In this document: positions 42,772-51,553 of the stretch, in pieces
Position numbering within the stretch: the stretch's first letter is position 1
Layout: every line of letters starts with the position of its first letter
Assembly (NCBI GenBank): GCA_036276115.1
Contig: DATBEM010000207.1
Span: 15,179-79,178 of the forward strand
DNA: 64,000 nt
Source of the DNA: Trebonia sp036276115
GTDB taxonomy: Bacteria > Actinomycetota > Actinomycetes > Streptosporangiales > Streptosporangiaceae
Reading direction: 5' to 3'
The notes under the pieces: model-generated
Told to the model about the DNA's origin: nothing
Databases searched by the model: none
What the model saw: the letters and a program-made list of their open reading frames with translations, nothing else
Program-made: the position numbers and the translations under genes

Positions 42772-43629
42772 TCAGGACGGGGCAATCTGGGGGCCGGCCA
42801 CGGCCGCCAGCGCCTCGCCCAGGGAGGCGACCCGGGCGACGCCGGGCAGGCGCTGCCCGGCCCAGCCCGGCCCGGCCACGATCCGGCGGACCGGGTAGGC
42901 GCCCAGCGCCCGGAGCAGGTCGAGGCTGGCCGTGCGCGGATGCTGGGACCACACGATGACCGCGTCCGGCCGCACTTCCCGGGTGGCGCGGACGATGCTG
43001 AGGGCGGGCGTCGCCGCCCCGAGCATGCGGGTCGGCAGGCGGCGCTCGGCCAGCGCGGCCGCCAGCGCCACCAAGGGCAGCGTGTGGTACTCGCCGTCGG
43101 TGCAGGCCAGGAGGGTGAGGGCGGCATCCGGGGCGGACGGCGGCTGGGGCACCCGGTGCAGGGCGGCCAGCAGGGACCAGGACAAGGCGTGCTCCACGTC
43201 GATGCACTCCGGGTCGTCGCGCTGGTCGGCGTCGACCGCCACCAGCGCGGGGCGGCACACCAGTTCCCAGGCGCCGGCCACCCCCCGCCGGGCGAATGCG
43301 TCGTCCAGCAGGGTGCCGCAGCGGGCCGTGTCCAGCGCCCGCGCGGCCGCGACGAGGCCGGCCACGTCGCGGCCGGGGTCGCCCGGCGCGTCCTGGCCGG
43401 CCGAGACCAGCCGGGCCGCCTCGGAGGCGAGCAGCCCTGAGTTCACCAGGTCGAGCATCCGGCGCAGGCGGGCGATGTCCTCCTCGCGGTAGCGCCGGTA
43501 GCGGCCGGGCTCGGCGTCGCGGGGGCCTAGGCCGTAACGGCGGTGCCAGGTGCGCAGCGTCGACTCGGAGATGCCGAGGTGCTGCGCGACTTGGCCGGCC
43601 GTCCACGCGGCCCCGGCAGCGGGTCCCAC
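42772..43629 (-). CDS. MerR-family B12-binding light regulator (LitR/CarH-like)
   Basis: 285 residues. The MerR helix-turn-helix is about 9-76 ('AGQVAQHLGISESTLRTWHR', 'GRYRRYREEDIARLR'). A helical domain with 'DVEHALSWSLL' (Glu146-His147) and a Rossmann-like B12 domain with 'CTDGEYHTLPLVALAAALAE' place His182 where CarH has its cobalt-ligand His. Such regulators bind adenosylcobalamin, repress carotenoid genes in the dark and release DNA in light. The GTG start is 7 bp after the Rieske gene, making it the last gene of the crt operon; autoregulation of the operon is likely. Confidence 0.85.
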   Translation of the reverse strand: MGPAAGAAWTAGQVAQHLGISESTLRTWHRRYGLGPRDAEPGRYRRYREEDIARLRRMLDLVNSGLLASEAARLVSAGQDAPGDPGRDVAGLVAAARALDTARCGTLLDDAFARRGVAGAWELVCRPALVAVDADQRDDPECIDVEHALSWSLLAALHRVPQPPSAPDAALTLLACTDGEYHTLPLVALAAALAERRLPTRMLGAATPALSIVRATREVRPDAVIVWSQHPRTASLDLLRALGAYPVRRIVAGPGWAGQRLPGVARVASLGEALAAVAGPQIAPS

Positions 43630-43636
43630 CGGGGCC

Positions 43637-44758
43637 TCACGCGGACCGCAGCCGGTAGCGGCGCTCGGCGTAGGCCAGGTCGTCGCGCCACAGCCGGGCG
43701 GCCGCCCGGCGGATCACCGGCCGCAGCGCGGGCGCGACGCGGCGGGCGAGCGCGAACCCCGGGCGGCCCGAGTGCGCGATGACCGCCTCGATGACCGCGG
43801 TCCGCGGGTGCCCGTCCGGCCCGCGCCCGAGCGGGGTCGCGTGGGTCTCGACCACGCTGGTGACGCCCTCGCCCTCGGTGATCCGCATGACGATGGTTCG
43901 CGGCCCGGGGCAGCTGAACTCGGCGATGACGGGCACGCCAACCTGCGGCAGGACCCGGAACGCGACCTGGACCCTGAACAGGTCGTCGGTGTCGGCCACG
44001 TCGGTCTCGGCCGGGGCCGACAGCACCGACAGGTTGCTGAAGGAGTAGGGGTGGAACCACGCGCCATGCCACGGGTCAAGCCGATTGGCGATGATATCGT
44101 CCGGTTCGCACACGCCGGTCAGCGTAGCGACTGCGTGCACGCTTGACCAAAGCGGGGGCCGCGGCGGCACGACGGGGGCGGCCAGCGGCGGCTCGCCGCC
44201 GGCCGCGTCGAGCCGCACCCACGCCAGCAGCCCGTCGTCGTGGGCGGGCAGCGGCGACCAGCCGCCCCGGCCAGCGCCGTCCCGGCCGCCGCCATTCTGG
44301 CCAGCACTGCCCCGGCCAGCGCCGTCCCGGCCGCCGACCCGCAGCCCGTGCCAGCGGCACACCAGCTCGCCGCAGTCGACCGCGGCGAGCGCCAGCGGCG
44401 CCCCCAGGTGGGGGCAGGCGCCCGGCCCGACCCTGAGCCGCCCGGCCTGGTCGCGCCAGGCCACCAGCTCGGTCCCGGCGATCGTGATCCCGCGCGGCCG
44501 GTCCGCCCGCACCTCGCGGCTCGCGGCCAGGACGAACCAGTTGCCCGACGGCCGCGCCTGCGACCGCTTGAGGGCCGCGTCGATCACCGCCGGCCGGGCC
44601 TCGCGGTAGGTCGGCCGCTGGCGGGCCCACTGCCCGGGCGGCAGGGGCCGCAGCGGCCAGCCTTGCGGCCAGCGCTCGCGCCAGTCCGGCCGCCAGTCCC
44701 GGGGCAAGCTGCGCGCCCGGCGGCCGAGCGGGCCTCGGGGGGACGCGGGATCACTCAT
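43637..44758 (-). CDS. Rieske [2Fe-2S] protein of the carotenoid operon
   Basis: 373 residues. The Rieske motif C-x-H...C-x2-H is 'ACPHLGAPL' (Cys115, His117) and 'LVCRWHGL' (Cys134, His137). The carboxyl part (about 190-370) contains 'NRLDPWHGAWFHPYSFSNL', whose His/Asp residues could hold a non-haem iron, as in Rieske oxygenases. It overlaps crtU by 8 bp, so it probably works on the same carotenoid, possibly oxidising the ring or a ring methyl group, or passing electrons to CrtU. An Ala/Gly/Arg-rich insert follows the Rieske domain. Confidence 0.8.
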   Translation of the reverse strand: MSDPASPRGPLGRRARSLPRDWRPDWRERWPQGWPLRPLPPGQWARQRPTYREARPAVIDAALKRSQARPSGNWFVLAASREVRADRPRGITIAGTELVAWRDQAGRLRVGPGACPHLGAPLALAAVDCGELVCRWHGLRVGGRDGAGRGSAGQNGGGRDGAGRGGWSPLPAHDDGLLAWVRLDAAGGEPPLAAPVVPPRPPLWSSVHAVATLTGVCEPDDIIANRLDPWHGAWFHPYSFSNLSVLSAPAETDVADTDDLFRVQVAFRVLPQVGVPVIAEFSCPGPRTIVMRITEGEGVTSVVETHATPLGRGPDGHPRTAVIEAVIAHSGRPGFALARRVAPALRPVIRRAAARLWRDDLAYAERRYRLRSA

Positions 44759-46325
44759 CGACGGCTCGCTTCTGCGGTTCACGGGCGCCCTGGCGGGCGG
44801 CCAGCACGCGCAGCGGGGCCAGGCGGCCCCGGGTCGGGACGGTGTACAGCTCGTGGCCGGCCAGCCCCCAGCGGGCGAGCAGGCAGTTGGCGGCATGCCA
44901 GCCGGTCGTCGCCGCCCGCTCCATCAGCGCCACCGGCACGTCGACCCGGATCCCGTCGCCCGCCAGGACCAGGCCGCCGACCGGGGTGCGCACCCGGGGG
45001 CGGACGGCGTACTCGCCCACCCCGAACAGCGGGCAGTCCTCGCGCCACAGCGCCGCCTCCGCCACCACCCGGGCGGCCCGGGTCTCGGGGTACAGCTCGC
45101 GCAGCCGGGCGACCGCCCGCCCGGCCACGCCGCTCCCGTCGGCCGCGTAGGCGTGCAGCTCGACCACCGAGCCGCCCGACCGCGCGGCCCAGTCGCGGGC
45201 CTGGCCGTCGTAGCGCTCCAGGACGCTGACGTTGTCCAGCGGCGGCAGCCCGCCCACGGCCAGGAAGGCCGGGCGATCGGCCCGCACGGGCTTGTCCAGC
45301 CACTGCCGCAGGACGAGGAACGGCGGCGCCGTGCGCAGCCGCGCCACCCGCGACCGCCAGTCCGGGCCGCCCAGCGCGGGCGAGGACGCCACGACCTTCC
45401 GCAGCCCGGCCACGTCGGCCGCCAGCACCACCGCGTCGGCCGCGAGGGTGGCGCCGGACCGGTCCCGCACCGCGAAGGCGCCCGGGCCGGTGACGTCGAT
45501 CCCGGTGACCTCGGCCCCGGTCCGGATGTCGGTCCCGAGGCCGGCCAGGTACCGCCCGAGGGGCTCCCACAGGGCCACGTCGTAGCCCGCGTCGGGCACG
45601 TCGAACAGCAGGCCCTCGCTGGAGCCGAGGAAGTAGATGTGGAACATCAGCGCCAGCTCGGCCGCCGACAGCTGCGCGGGGCGGGCGAAGAAGCTGCGCG
45701 AGAACACGTCGAACGCCAGGTGCCGGGCGGCGGGCGGGAAGTTGACCCGGCCCAGGAACGACTCCGCGTCGAGGCCGTCCAGCCGCCGGTAGACGTCGGG
45801 GACCGCGACCGCGGCGAGCGGGGCGGCCGCGGCCGGGCTGACCGCCAGCAGGTCGGCCACCCGGAAGGTCGGGCTGCGGAGCGCGAACGCGAGCGCGTTC
45901 CACGGCGGGGTGCGCGGCAGCCCGCGGAAGGTGTCGCGCCGCCCGGCGGAGTCAACGAGCGGGTAGTCGGCCACTGGCAGGAGGCGCGACAGGCCCGGGT
46001 CCGCCCGGCCCAGCAGGGCGCGCAGGTTGTAGTACTGCCGGAAGAACGCATGGAACCCGCGGCTCATCGGCAACGTGGTCCCGTCGGCCATCGGCTGCGA
46101 CCACCCGGCGACCCGCCCGCCGAGCTGCGGCTCGCGTTCCAGGAGGGTCACCCGCACGCCCCGCTCGGCCAGCCCGGTCGCGGCGGCCAGGCCCGCGATG
46201 CCCCCGCCGACCACGACCGCGTGCGGCCGCCGGGCCAGCTGCCCGGCGTCGGCCAGGCCAGCGGGGGCCAGGTGGCGGACGGCCCGGCGGTCCCGGCCGG
46301 GCCGGGCGGGCGCGGGCCGGGTCAC
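44751..46325 (-). CDS. crtU: CrtU-like carotenoid desaturase/methyltransferase
   Basis: 524 residues, FAD-dependent CrtI/phytoene-desaturase superfamily. Dinucleotide motif 'VVVGGGIAGLAAATGLAERG' (from ~32), 'SRGFHAFFRQYYNLRALLG', 'YDVALWEPLGRYLAGLG' and carboxyl 'LVLAGDGIRVDVPVALMERA' are typical of CrtU, which converts beta-rings to aromatic phi-rings (isorenieratene synthase). The GTG start overlaps the methyltransferase stop by 4 nt. The gene set with crtYc/Yd makes an aromatic carotenoid the expected product. Confidence 0.87.
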   Translation of the reverse strand: MTRPAPARPGRDRRAVRHLAPAGLADAGQLARRPHAVVVGGGIAGLAAATGLAERGVRVTLLEREPQLGGRVAGWSQPMADGTTLPMSRGFHAFFRQYYNLRALLGRADPGLSRLLPVADYPLVDSAGRRDTFRGLPRTPPWNALAFALRSPTFRVADLLAVSPAAAAPLAAVAVPDVYRRLDGLDAESFLGRVNFPPAARHLAFDVFSRSFFARPAQLSAAELALMFHIYFLGSSEGLLFDVPDAGYDVALWEPLGRYLAGLGTDIRTGAEVTGIDVTGPGAFAVRDRSGATLAADAVVLAADVAGLRKVVASSPALGGPDWRSRVARLRTAPPFLVLRQWLDKPVRADRPAFLAVGGLPPLDNVSVLERYDGQARDWAARSGGSVVELHAYAADGSGVAGRAVARLRELYPETRAARVVAEAALWREDCPLFGVGEYAVRPRVRTPVGGLVLAGDGIRVDVPVALMERAATTGWHAANCLLARWGLAGHELYTVPTRGRLAPLRVLAARQGAREPQKRAVDE

Positions 46326-47059
46326 GCGGGCGCCCCGGCCGGGCGGCTGGCCAGGAACGTGTGGACGATGCCGTTCGGCCAGCCGGGGACGGTCTCGGCG
46401 TGCACCCGGTCGTAGCCGGCGTCGCGCAGCCGCCGCTGGAACCGCGCCGCCCCGTCGAACGCGCGCACGCTGCGGTGCAGGTACCGGTAGAGCCGCGCGT
46501 CGCCCGCCAGCACCCGCCCGGCGGGGATGATCACGCCCCAGCTGACGGCGTCCCACACCAGCCGGGCGCGGGGGCTGTCGCGAACCGAGTACTCGTGCAC
46601 GGCGAGGGTGCCGCCGGGCACCAGCCGGCCCAGCAGGTCGCGGAGGGTGGCGTCGGGGTCGCGGACGTTGCGGATGAGGTAGGCGGCGAGGATCGCGTCG
46701 AACGGGCCGTCCACGCCGGCCTGCCCGAGCTCCTCGGCGGGCGCGTGCACGAACTCGACCGTGGCCGGCCAGGGCTTCTTGCGCGCCTGGGCCAGCATGT
46801 CGCCCGAGGCGTCGACGGCGACGATCCGGGCGCGGGGCGCGGCGGCCAGCAGTGCCGCCGTCGACGCGCCGGTGCCGCAGCCCACGTCGAGCAGCCGCAG
46901 CCCCTCGCCCTGGCCGGGCAGCCGCATCCGCCGGGCCGACAGCCGCAGGTGCTCGTGGTAGCCGGGGTTGGCCCCCACCAGCCGGTCGTAGGCGGAGGCG
47001 CTCGCGTCGAAGGCGGCCGGCACCTCCCGCGGCGCCAGTCCCGCCGACTCGTCACTCAC
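46322..47059 (-). CDS. crtT: Class-I SAM methyltransferase of the carotenoid operon (CrtT-like)
   Basis: 245 residues of the UbiE/MenG type. SAM loop 'LLDVGCGTGASTAALL', 'VAVDASGDMLAQAR', 'AYLIRNVRDPDATLRDLLG' and 'PNGIVHTFLASRP'. Streptomyces crt clusters carry a methyltransferase (crtT) between crtY and crtU, so the same name is used here; its exact target is not established. GTG 47059 is chosen over an upstream ATG because GAGGAG lies 8 nt before it. Confidence 0.8.
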   Translation of the reverse strand: MSDESAGLAPREVPAAFDASASAYDRLVGANPGYHEHLRLSARRMRLPGQGEGLRLLDVGCGTGASTAALLAAAPRARIVAVDASGDMLAQARKKPWPATVEFVHAPAEELGQAGVDGPFDAILAAYLIRNVRDPDATLRDLLGRLVPGGTLAVHEYSVRDSPRARLVWDAVSWGVIIPAGRVLAGDARLYRYLHRSVRAFDGAARFQRRLRDAGYDRVHAETVPGWPNGIVHTFLASRPAGAPA

Positions 47060-47480
47060 CCTGGGCTCCTCTCGCGTACCGGACATCACGTCCGCGCGCT
47101 TCCGCCGCCGGAGCGCGCCCTTCGCTGGCGTCGTGCCTCTTCTCACGGGCCCTCCCCCCGCCCGGGCGGCGGTGGCGCTGCCCCTGCCGCTCCCACAGCA
47201 GGAGGGCGGCGGTGACGAGGGCGAAGCCGTACAGGAAGTCCTCGACCGGGATGTCCCAGGGGCCGCGCAGGCCGGTCACCTGGCGGGGCGAGTACTCCAC
47301 GACCGGGGCCGACAGCTTGGTCAGCCAGCCGTCGACCGGGACCTGGAAGCCGAGCACGACCAGCATCGACAGCCAGTAGGCCGGCCGCCGGAACAGGCCG
47401 GTGCGCAAGGCCAGCAGTTCCCAGGCGCAGACGGCCGCGACCGCGACGACGGCCGGGAGGGTGTAGCCGAGCCCGGTCAC
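47052..47480 (-). CDS. crtYd: Lycopene cyclase subunit CrtYd
   Basis: 142 residues with three predicted membrane helices and 'PWDIPVEDFLYGFALVTAAL', the conserved PxEDxxY/F motif of heterodimeric lycopene cyclase (CarR/CrtY type). It acts with CrtYc to cyclise lycopene to beta-carotene. A basic, charged tail of ~45 residues follows the last helix. The GTG start overlaps crtYc by 4 nt. Confidence 0.9.
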   Translation of the reverse strand: MTGLGYTLPAVVAVAAVCAWELLALRTGLFRRPAYWLSMLVVLGFQVPVDGWLTKLSAPVVEYSPRQVTGLRGPWDIPVEDFLYGFALVTAALLLWERQGQRHRRPGGGRAREKRHDASEGRAPAAEARGRDVRYARGAQGE

Positions 47481-47797
47481 CGGCGCCGCCAGCGGGCCAG
47501 CATCGCCTGCACGCAGCCGTAGGTGAGGATCCCGCAGACCGGGACCACCAGGAAGAACACCAGCTCCTCGACCGGGATCCGCAGGGGCAGCCGCAGGCCG
47601 GTCACGTACTTGGGGTTGTAGGTCCAGACCCCGGTCGCGATCGCGATGGCGTCCCAGGCGAGGAACACCACCGCGACCGGGAGGACCGCCCGGGCCAGCC
47701 GCCCGGGCTGCCGGTAGGCGCGGGCGCCGAGCAGCTCCAGCGGGGCGGTGACCGCCAGGCAGCCGACCATCAGCAGCAGGTACTGGTAGTGGCTCAC
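47477..47797 (-). CDS. crtYc: Lycopene cyclase subunit CrtYc
   Basis: 106 residues, three membrane helices, with 'RIPVEELVFFLVVPVCGILT', the PxEExxFF motif of lycopene cyclase. GTG start, one base beyond the crtB stop. Together with CrtYd it forms the heterodimeric actinobacterial cyclase. Confidence 0.9.
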   Translation of the reverse strand: MSHYQYLLLMVGCLAVTAPLELLGARAYRQPGRLARAVLPVAVVFLAWDAIAIATGVWTYNPKYVTGLRLPLRIPVEELVFFLVVPVCGILTYGCVQAMLARWRRR

Positions 47798-47798
47798 C

Positions 47799-48776
47799 TC
47801 AGCTCGCCTCCTGGGCGCCGATGACGGGGGCCGGGAGCATCACCTGGCCGGGGCGCCGGGCCCACAGCGCCCGGGCGATGGCGGGCAGCGCCACCTGGGC
47901 GCGGCGCCACTGCCCGACCCGGGCGCGGCCGGCGAAGACGGCGAAGCCGGAGTCCTCGATCCGGTCCAGGATCCGGGAGTACAGCGACAGCGCCGTCGCG
48001 ACGCACGGGCGCGAGGCGGGGGCGAGCATCGCGATCCCGGGGCGGGCGTAGGCGTACACCGCCCGGGTCCGGGCGTGCTGGTCGGCCAGCGCCGCCCGGA
48101 CCCGCGCGTCGGTCGCCCGCCTGGCCCGGCACCACTCCAGCCGCTCCCGGTCCACGCCGAACGCCGCCAGCTCGTCGGCCGGCAGGTAGACGCGGCCCCG
48201 GTCGAGGTCCTCGCCGACGTCGCGCAGGAAGTTCGTCAGCTGGAACGCCTGGCCGAGGGCGGCCGCCCGGGGGGCGGCCTCCCCGGCGGCCACCACCGTG
48301 CCCAGAACCGGCAGCACCTGCAGCCCGATGACCTCGGCCGAGCCGTGCACGTAGGCGTCCAGCGCCGCCCGGTCGGGATAGTCGCGCACGGTCAGGTCCA
48401 TCTCCATCGAGGCGAAGAAGTCCTCGAACAGCCCCGCCGGTATCTGGTAGCGCCGGGCGGTGTCGACCACCGCCGCCAGCAGCGGGTCACGGCTGTGGCC
48501 GTCCCGCAGCCCGTCCGCCAGGGTACCGGCCACCCGGGCGAGGCCGGCCGCGACCTCGTCCGGCCCGGTGCCGGGCGGGGCGACGTCGACGATGTCGTCG
48601 GCCCAGCGAGCCAGCCCGTACAGCGCGTGCACGGCCGGCCGGCTGGCCCTCGGCAGCAGCCTGGTCGCCAGGTAGTACGTGCGGCCGTAGCGGGCGTGCA
48701 GCTCCCGGCAGTGCGCGTAGGCCGCCCGCAGCAGCGGGTCGCGCACGCCGGCCGCGTCCAGCTCGGCGTCGGTCAC
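47799..48776 (-). CDS. crtB: Phytoene synthase
   Basis: 325 residues of the trans-isoprenyl/squalene-phytoene synthase family. First Asp-rich motif 'ARWADDIVD' (about 84-92), 'YVHGSAEVIGLQVLPVLG', second Asp-rich motif 'FLRDVGEDLDRGRVYLP'. It joins two GGPP to phytoene. The GTG start overlaps crtI by 4 nt with GGAGGGAG upstream. Confidence 0.94.
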   Translation of the reverse strand: MTDAELDAAGVRDPLLRAAYAHCRELHARYGRTYYLATRLLPRASRPAVHALYGLARWADDIVDVAPPGTGPDEVAAGLARVAGTLADGLRDGHSRDPLLAAVVDTARRYQIPAGLFEDFFASMEMDLTVRDYPDRAALDAYVHGSAEVIGLQVLPVLGTVVAAGEAAPRAAALGQAFQLTNFLRDVGEDLDRGRVYLPADELAAFGVDRERLEWCRARRATDARVRAALADQHARTRAVYAYARPGIAMLAPASRPCVATALSLYSRILDRIEDSGFAVFAGRARVGQWRRAQVALPAIARALWARRPGQVMLPAPVIGAQEAS

Positions 48777-50332
48777 TGTGCTCCCTCCAGCGGGGCGCCC
48801 GCCCTCGGGGCCGCGCCGGGGGCCGGCCGGCGGCGGGGCGCGCGGCCGCCCGGCGCGGCCGGCCCGGTGACGCGGTCGGCCGCCAGCCGCCCGGAGATCA
48901 GCGCGATCGGCACGCCCACGCCGGGGACGGTCCCGCAGCCGGCCAGGACCGCGTTGGCGGTGCCGCGCGGCAAGTTGGCGGGGCGGAACGGCCCGGTCTG
49001 GGCGGCGGTGTGGGCGTAGGAGAACGGGGTCCCGGCGACGAGCCCCTGCCGCGCCCAGTCGGCCGGGGTGACGACCCGCACGATCTCGGCCGTGCTCGCC
49101 AGGCCGGGCAGCACCCGGCCGGCCACCGCGTCGATGAGCTCGGCGGCGTACCCGCCGCCGGCGGCGTCCCAGTCGATCGGGCCGGCGCTGAGGTTGGGCG
49201 CGGGGGCGAGGATGTACAGCAGGTCGCGGCCCGCGGGGGCCAGCCCCGGGTCGGTGGCGGTCGGCCGGGTGACCAGCAGGGACGGGTCGCCCATGGGGCG
49301 GCCGTCGGTGATGATGTCGCGGAACGTGCCCCGCCAGGCCTGGCCGAACGCGATCGTGTGGTGGGCGGCGTCCGGCCACTGGCGGGGGGCGCCGGCGTGC
49401 ACGACGACGGCGGACGGGGCCGCCCGCAGCCGGACCGGGCGCCGCGGGGCCCGCCCGAGCAGCTCGTAGGCGCACCTCAGCTCGGTCGCGAGGACGATCG
49501 CGTCGCAGCCGATCCGCTCCCCGGCCGCGGTGATGACGGCGGTGACCCGGTCCCCGGCCCGCTCCAGGGCGGTGACCGGGCTGCCGTAGCGGAAGCCGAC
49601 CCCGGCGTCGCGGGCTGCCCCGGCCAGCGCGTCCGGCAGCGCCCGCATACCCCCCCGGGGGAAGTACACCCCGGCCACGGTGTCCATGTAGGCGATCACC
49701 GCGTACAAGGCCAGGGCCTGGTGCGGGGCCTGCCCGGCGTACAGGGACTGGAAGGTGAACACCCGGCGCAGCCGCTCGTCCGTCAGGAAGCGGCCGATGG
49801 CCGGCTCTAGCCGGCGGAACCCGCCGAGGGCGGCCAGCCGGGCCAGCGACGGCCCGGCCAGCGCGAGCGGGGAGTCGACGTTGGCGGCGATGAACCGCCC
49901 GAACTCAGCCTCGTAGAGCTCGGTCAGCCACGCCCGCAGCCGCCGGTAGCCGTCCGCCTCGCCCGGCCCGGCGAACTGGGTGACCGCGTCCGACATCGCG
50001 CCGGCGTCGGTGTGCACGTCGATGGCGGACCCGTCGGCGAACAGCGCCCGGTAGGCGGGGTCGAGCCGGACCAGGTCCAGGCGCCCGGCCAGCGACTCCC
50101 CGACGGCGGCGAGCGTCTCCTCGATGACGGCGGGCATGGTCAGCACGGTCGGCCCGGTATCGACGCGGTAGCCCCCGGCGTCCAGCCGCCCGGCCCGCCC
50201 GCCGGGCACGTCCTCCCGCTCGACCACGGTCACCGCCCGGCCCCGGCCGGCCAGGTGCAGCGCGGCCGACAGCCCGGCCAGGCCCGCCCCCACGACGACG
50301 ACGTGCCCGGCCGGGCCGGCGATGGTACGCAC
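48773..50332 (-). CDS. crtI: Phytoene desaturase
   Basis: 519 residues. FAD loop 'VVVVGAGLAGLSAALHLAGR' (from ~11), 'VERED.PGGRAGR', 'VDTGPTVLTMP', 'VYFPRGGMRALPDAL' and carboxyl 'GTVPGVGVPIALISGRLAAD' are the bacterial CrtI signature. It converts phytoene to lycopene. GTG start 3 bp after crtE. A Pro/Arg/Ala-rich tail of ~30 residues is not conserved. Confidence 0.94.
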   Translation of the reverse strand: MRTIAGPAGHVVVVGAGLAGLSAALHLAGRGRAVTVVEREDVPGGRAGRLDAGGYRVDTGPTVLTMPAVIEETLAAVGESLAGRLDLVRLDPAYRALFADGSAIDVHTDAGAMSDAVTQFAGPGEADGYRRLRAWLTELYEAEFGRFIAANVDSPLALAGPSLARLAALGGFRRLEPAIGRFLTDERLRRVFTFQSLYAGQAPHQALALYAVIAYMDTVAGVYFPRGGMRALPDALAGAARDAGVGFRYGSPVTALERAGDRVTAVITAAGERIGCDAIVLATELRCAYELLGRAPRRPVRLRAAPSAVVVHAGAPRQWPDAAHHTIAFGQAWRGTFRDIITDGRPMGDPSLLVTRPTATDPGLAPAGRDLLYILAPAPNLSAGPIDWDAAGGGYAAELIDAVAGRVLPGLASTAEIVRVVTPADWARQGLVAGTPFSYAHTAAQTGPFRPANLPRGTANAVLAGCGTVPGVGVPIALISGRLAADRVTGPAAPGGRAPRRRPAPGAAPRAGAPLEGAQ

Positions 50333-50335
50333 CGG

Positions 50336-51472
50336 CTACCAGGCCCGGCTCGTGGCGCGGACGGCCAGCTCGCGCAGCGCGCCCTCGGCGAACTGCCCCA
50401 GGCCGGCCCCGGCCAGGGCGGCGCAGGCGTCGCTGACATGGGAGCCGATCATCGCCTCGATGCCCCCGATCGCGCCGGTCTCCTCGATGAGCGCGCGCCA
50501 GCGGGCGAGCTCGGGCTCGGTCGGCCGGGCGCGGGCGGCCAGCCGCTCCAGCTCGCCCCGCTGGGCGGGGGTGGCCAGGTCGGCCGCGAGCGCGACCACG
50601 CTGGTCGCCTTGTGCTCGCGCAGGTCCCCGGCGTTCGGCTTGCCGGTCACGGCGGGCTGGCCGAAGACGCCGAGCAGGTCATCGCGCAGCTGGAACGCCT
50701 CCCCGACCAGCTCCCCGTAGCGGCCGAGGACGGCGCGGGCCTCGGCCCCGCAGCCGGCCAGGGCGGCCCCGAGCTCCAGCGGCCGGCGGACCGTGTAGTT
50801 GCCGGACTTGCGGCGGCTCATGGCCAGCACCGCGTTCAGCGGGGGCAGCTGGCGGGCGTCGTAGACCAGGTCGGCGAACTGTCCGACGGCCAGCTCGCCG
50901 CGCAGCGTGTCGTAGACCGCCCAGCCGCGCCCGAGCGCGTCGGCCCCCAGGCCGCACTCGCGCAGCATCCGCTCGGCCCACACCAGGCACAGGTCGCCGA
51001 GCAAGATGGCGGCCGACTCGCCGAAGTGGGCGGCGTCCCCGGCCGGGTCCTGCCCGCGGTACCACTGCGCCAGCCGCACGTGCGCCGCGGCCTGGCCGCG
51101 GCGGGTCGGCGAGCGGTCCATCACGTCATCGTGCAGCAGGGCGAACGCGTGCAGCAGCTCCATGCTGGCGGCCGCCCGCACGGCCGCGTCGCTGTCGCCC
51201 CCGTCACCGCCGCCCGCGCCGCACAGCCAGCCGAGGTAGGCGAACGTGGAGCGCAGGAACTTGCCGCCGGAAGCGAACCCGACCAGCACGTCGCCCGCGA
51301 GGTCGGCCCCGGGGAAGCCGTGCACGTACTCCGCGCACCGCTCGCGGACGAAGCCGTCCAGCGCCGCCCCGGCGCGCTCGCGCACCTCCTTGCACCAGCG
51401 CTCGACGTCGCCGGCGTCCGGGCCAGGGCCCTGGGCGCCACTGGTCTCGGTCAGCAGCTCGCCCGTCTGCAT
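50336..51472 (-). CDS. crtE: Geranylgeranyl diphosphate synthase
   Basis: 378 residues of the (E)-polyprenyl diphosphate synthase family. The first Asp-rich motif is 'LLHDDVMDRSPTRRG' (DDxxD, about 134-148), the second 'FQLRDDLLGVFG'. 'GGKFLRSTFAYLG' and 'HKATS' bind IPP. It supplies GGPP for CrtB. AGGAGG 6 nt before the ATG at 51472 fixes the start. First gene of the nine-gene operon. Confidence 0.93.
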   Translation of the reverse strand: MQTGELLTETSGAQGPGPDAGDVERWCKEVRERAGAALDGFVRERCAEYVHGFPGADLAGDVLVGFASGGKFLRSTFAYLGWLCGAGGGDGGDSDAAVRAAASMELLHAFALLHDDVMDRSPTRRGQAAAHVRLAQWYRGQDPAGDAAHFGESAAILLGDLCLVWAERMLRECGLGADALGRGWAVYDTLRGELAVGQFADLVYDARQLPPLNAVLAMSRRKSGNYTVRRPLELGAALAGCGAEARAVLGRYGELVGEAFQLRDDLLGVFGQPAVTGKPNAGDLREHKATSVVALAADLATPAQRGELERLAARARPTEPELARWRALIEETGAIGGIEAMIGSHVSDACAALAGAGLGQFAEGALRELAVRATSRAW

Positions 51473-51494
51473 GTGCGGCCTCCTATTCGGCTCT

Positions 51495-51523
51495 CTGGCA
51501 GGCAACGGTGGCAAGCCTGCCAG
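51495..51523 (-). promoter_or_regulatory. Hairpin in the crtE 5' untranslated region
   Basis: CTGGCAGGC (51495-51503) and GCCTGCCAG (51515-51523) are a perfect 9-bp inverted repeat with an 11-nt loop, about 23 bp upstream of the crtE start. It may be an operator or RNA stem. Confidence 0.55.
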
Positions 51524-51553
51524 CATCGCGACAAACCGATTCACAACCGTTGC
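51502..51553. promoter_or_regulatory. Candidate LitR/CarH operator upstream of crtE
   Basis: GCAACGGT (51502-51509) recurs inverted as ACCGTTGC (51546-51553); nearby, TGCAAC/GTTGCA words repeat in AT-rich DNA to 51570. MerR-type regulators of this class bind AT-rich repeated or inverted sites at crt promoters, and the operon encodes one. Binding is inferred. Confidence 0.4.
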
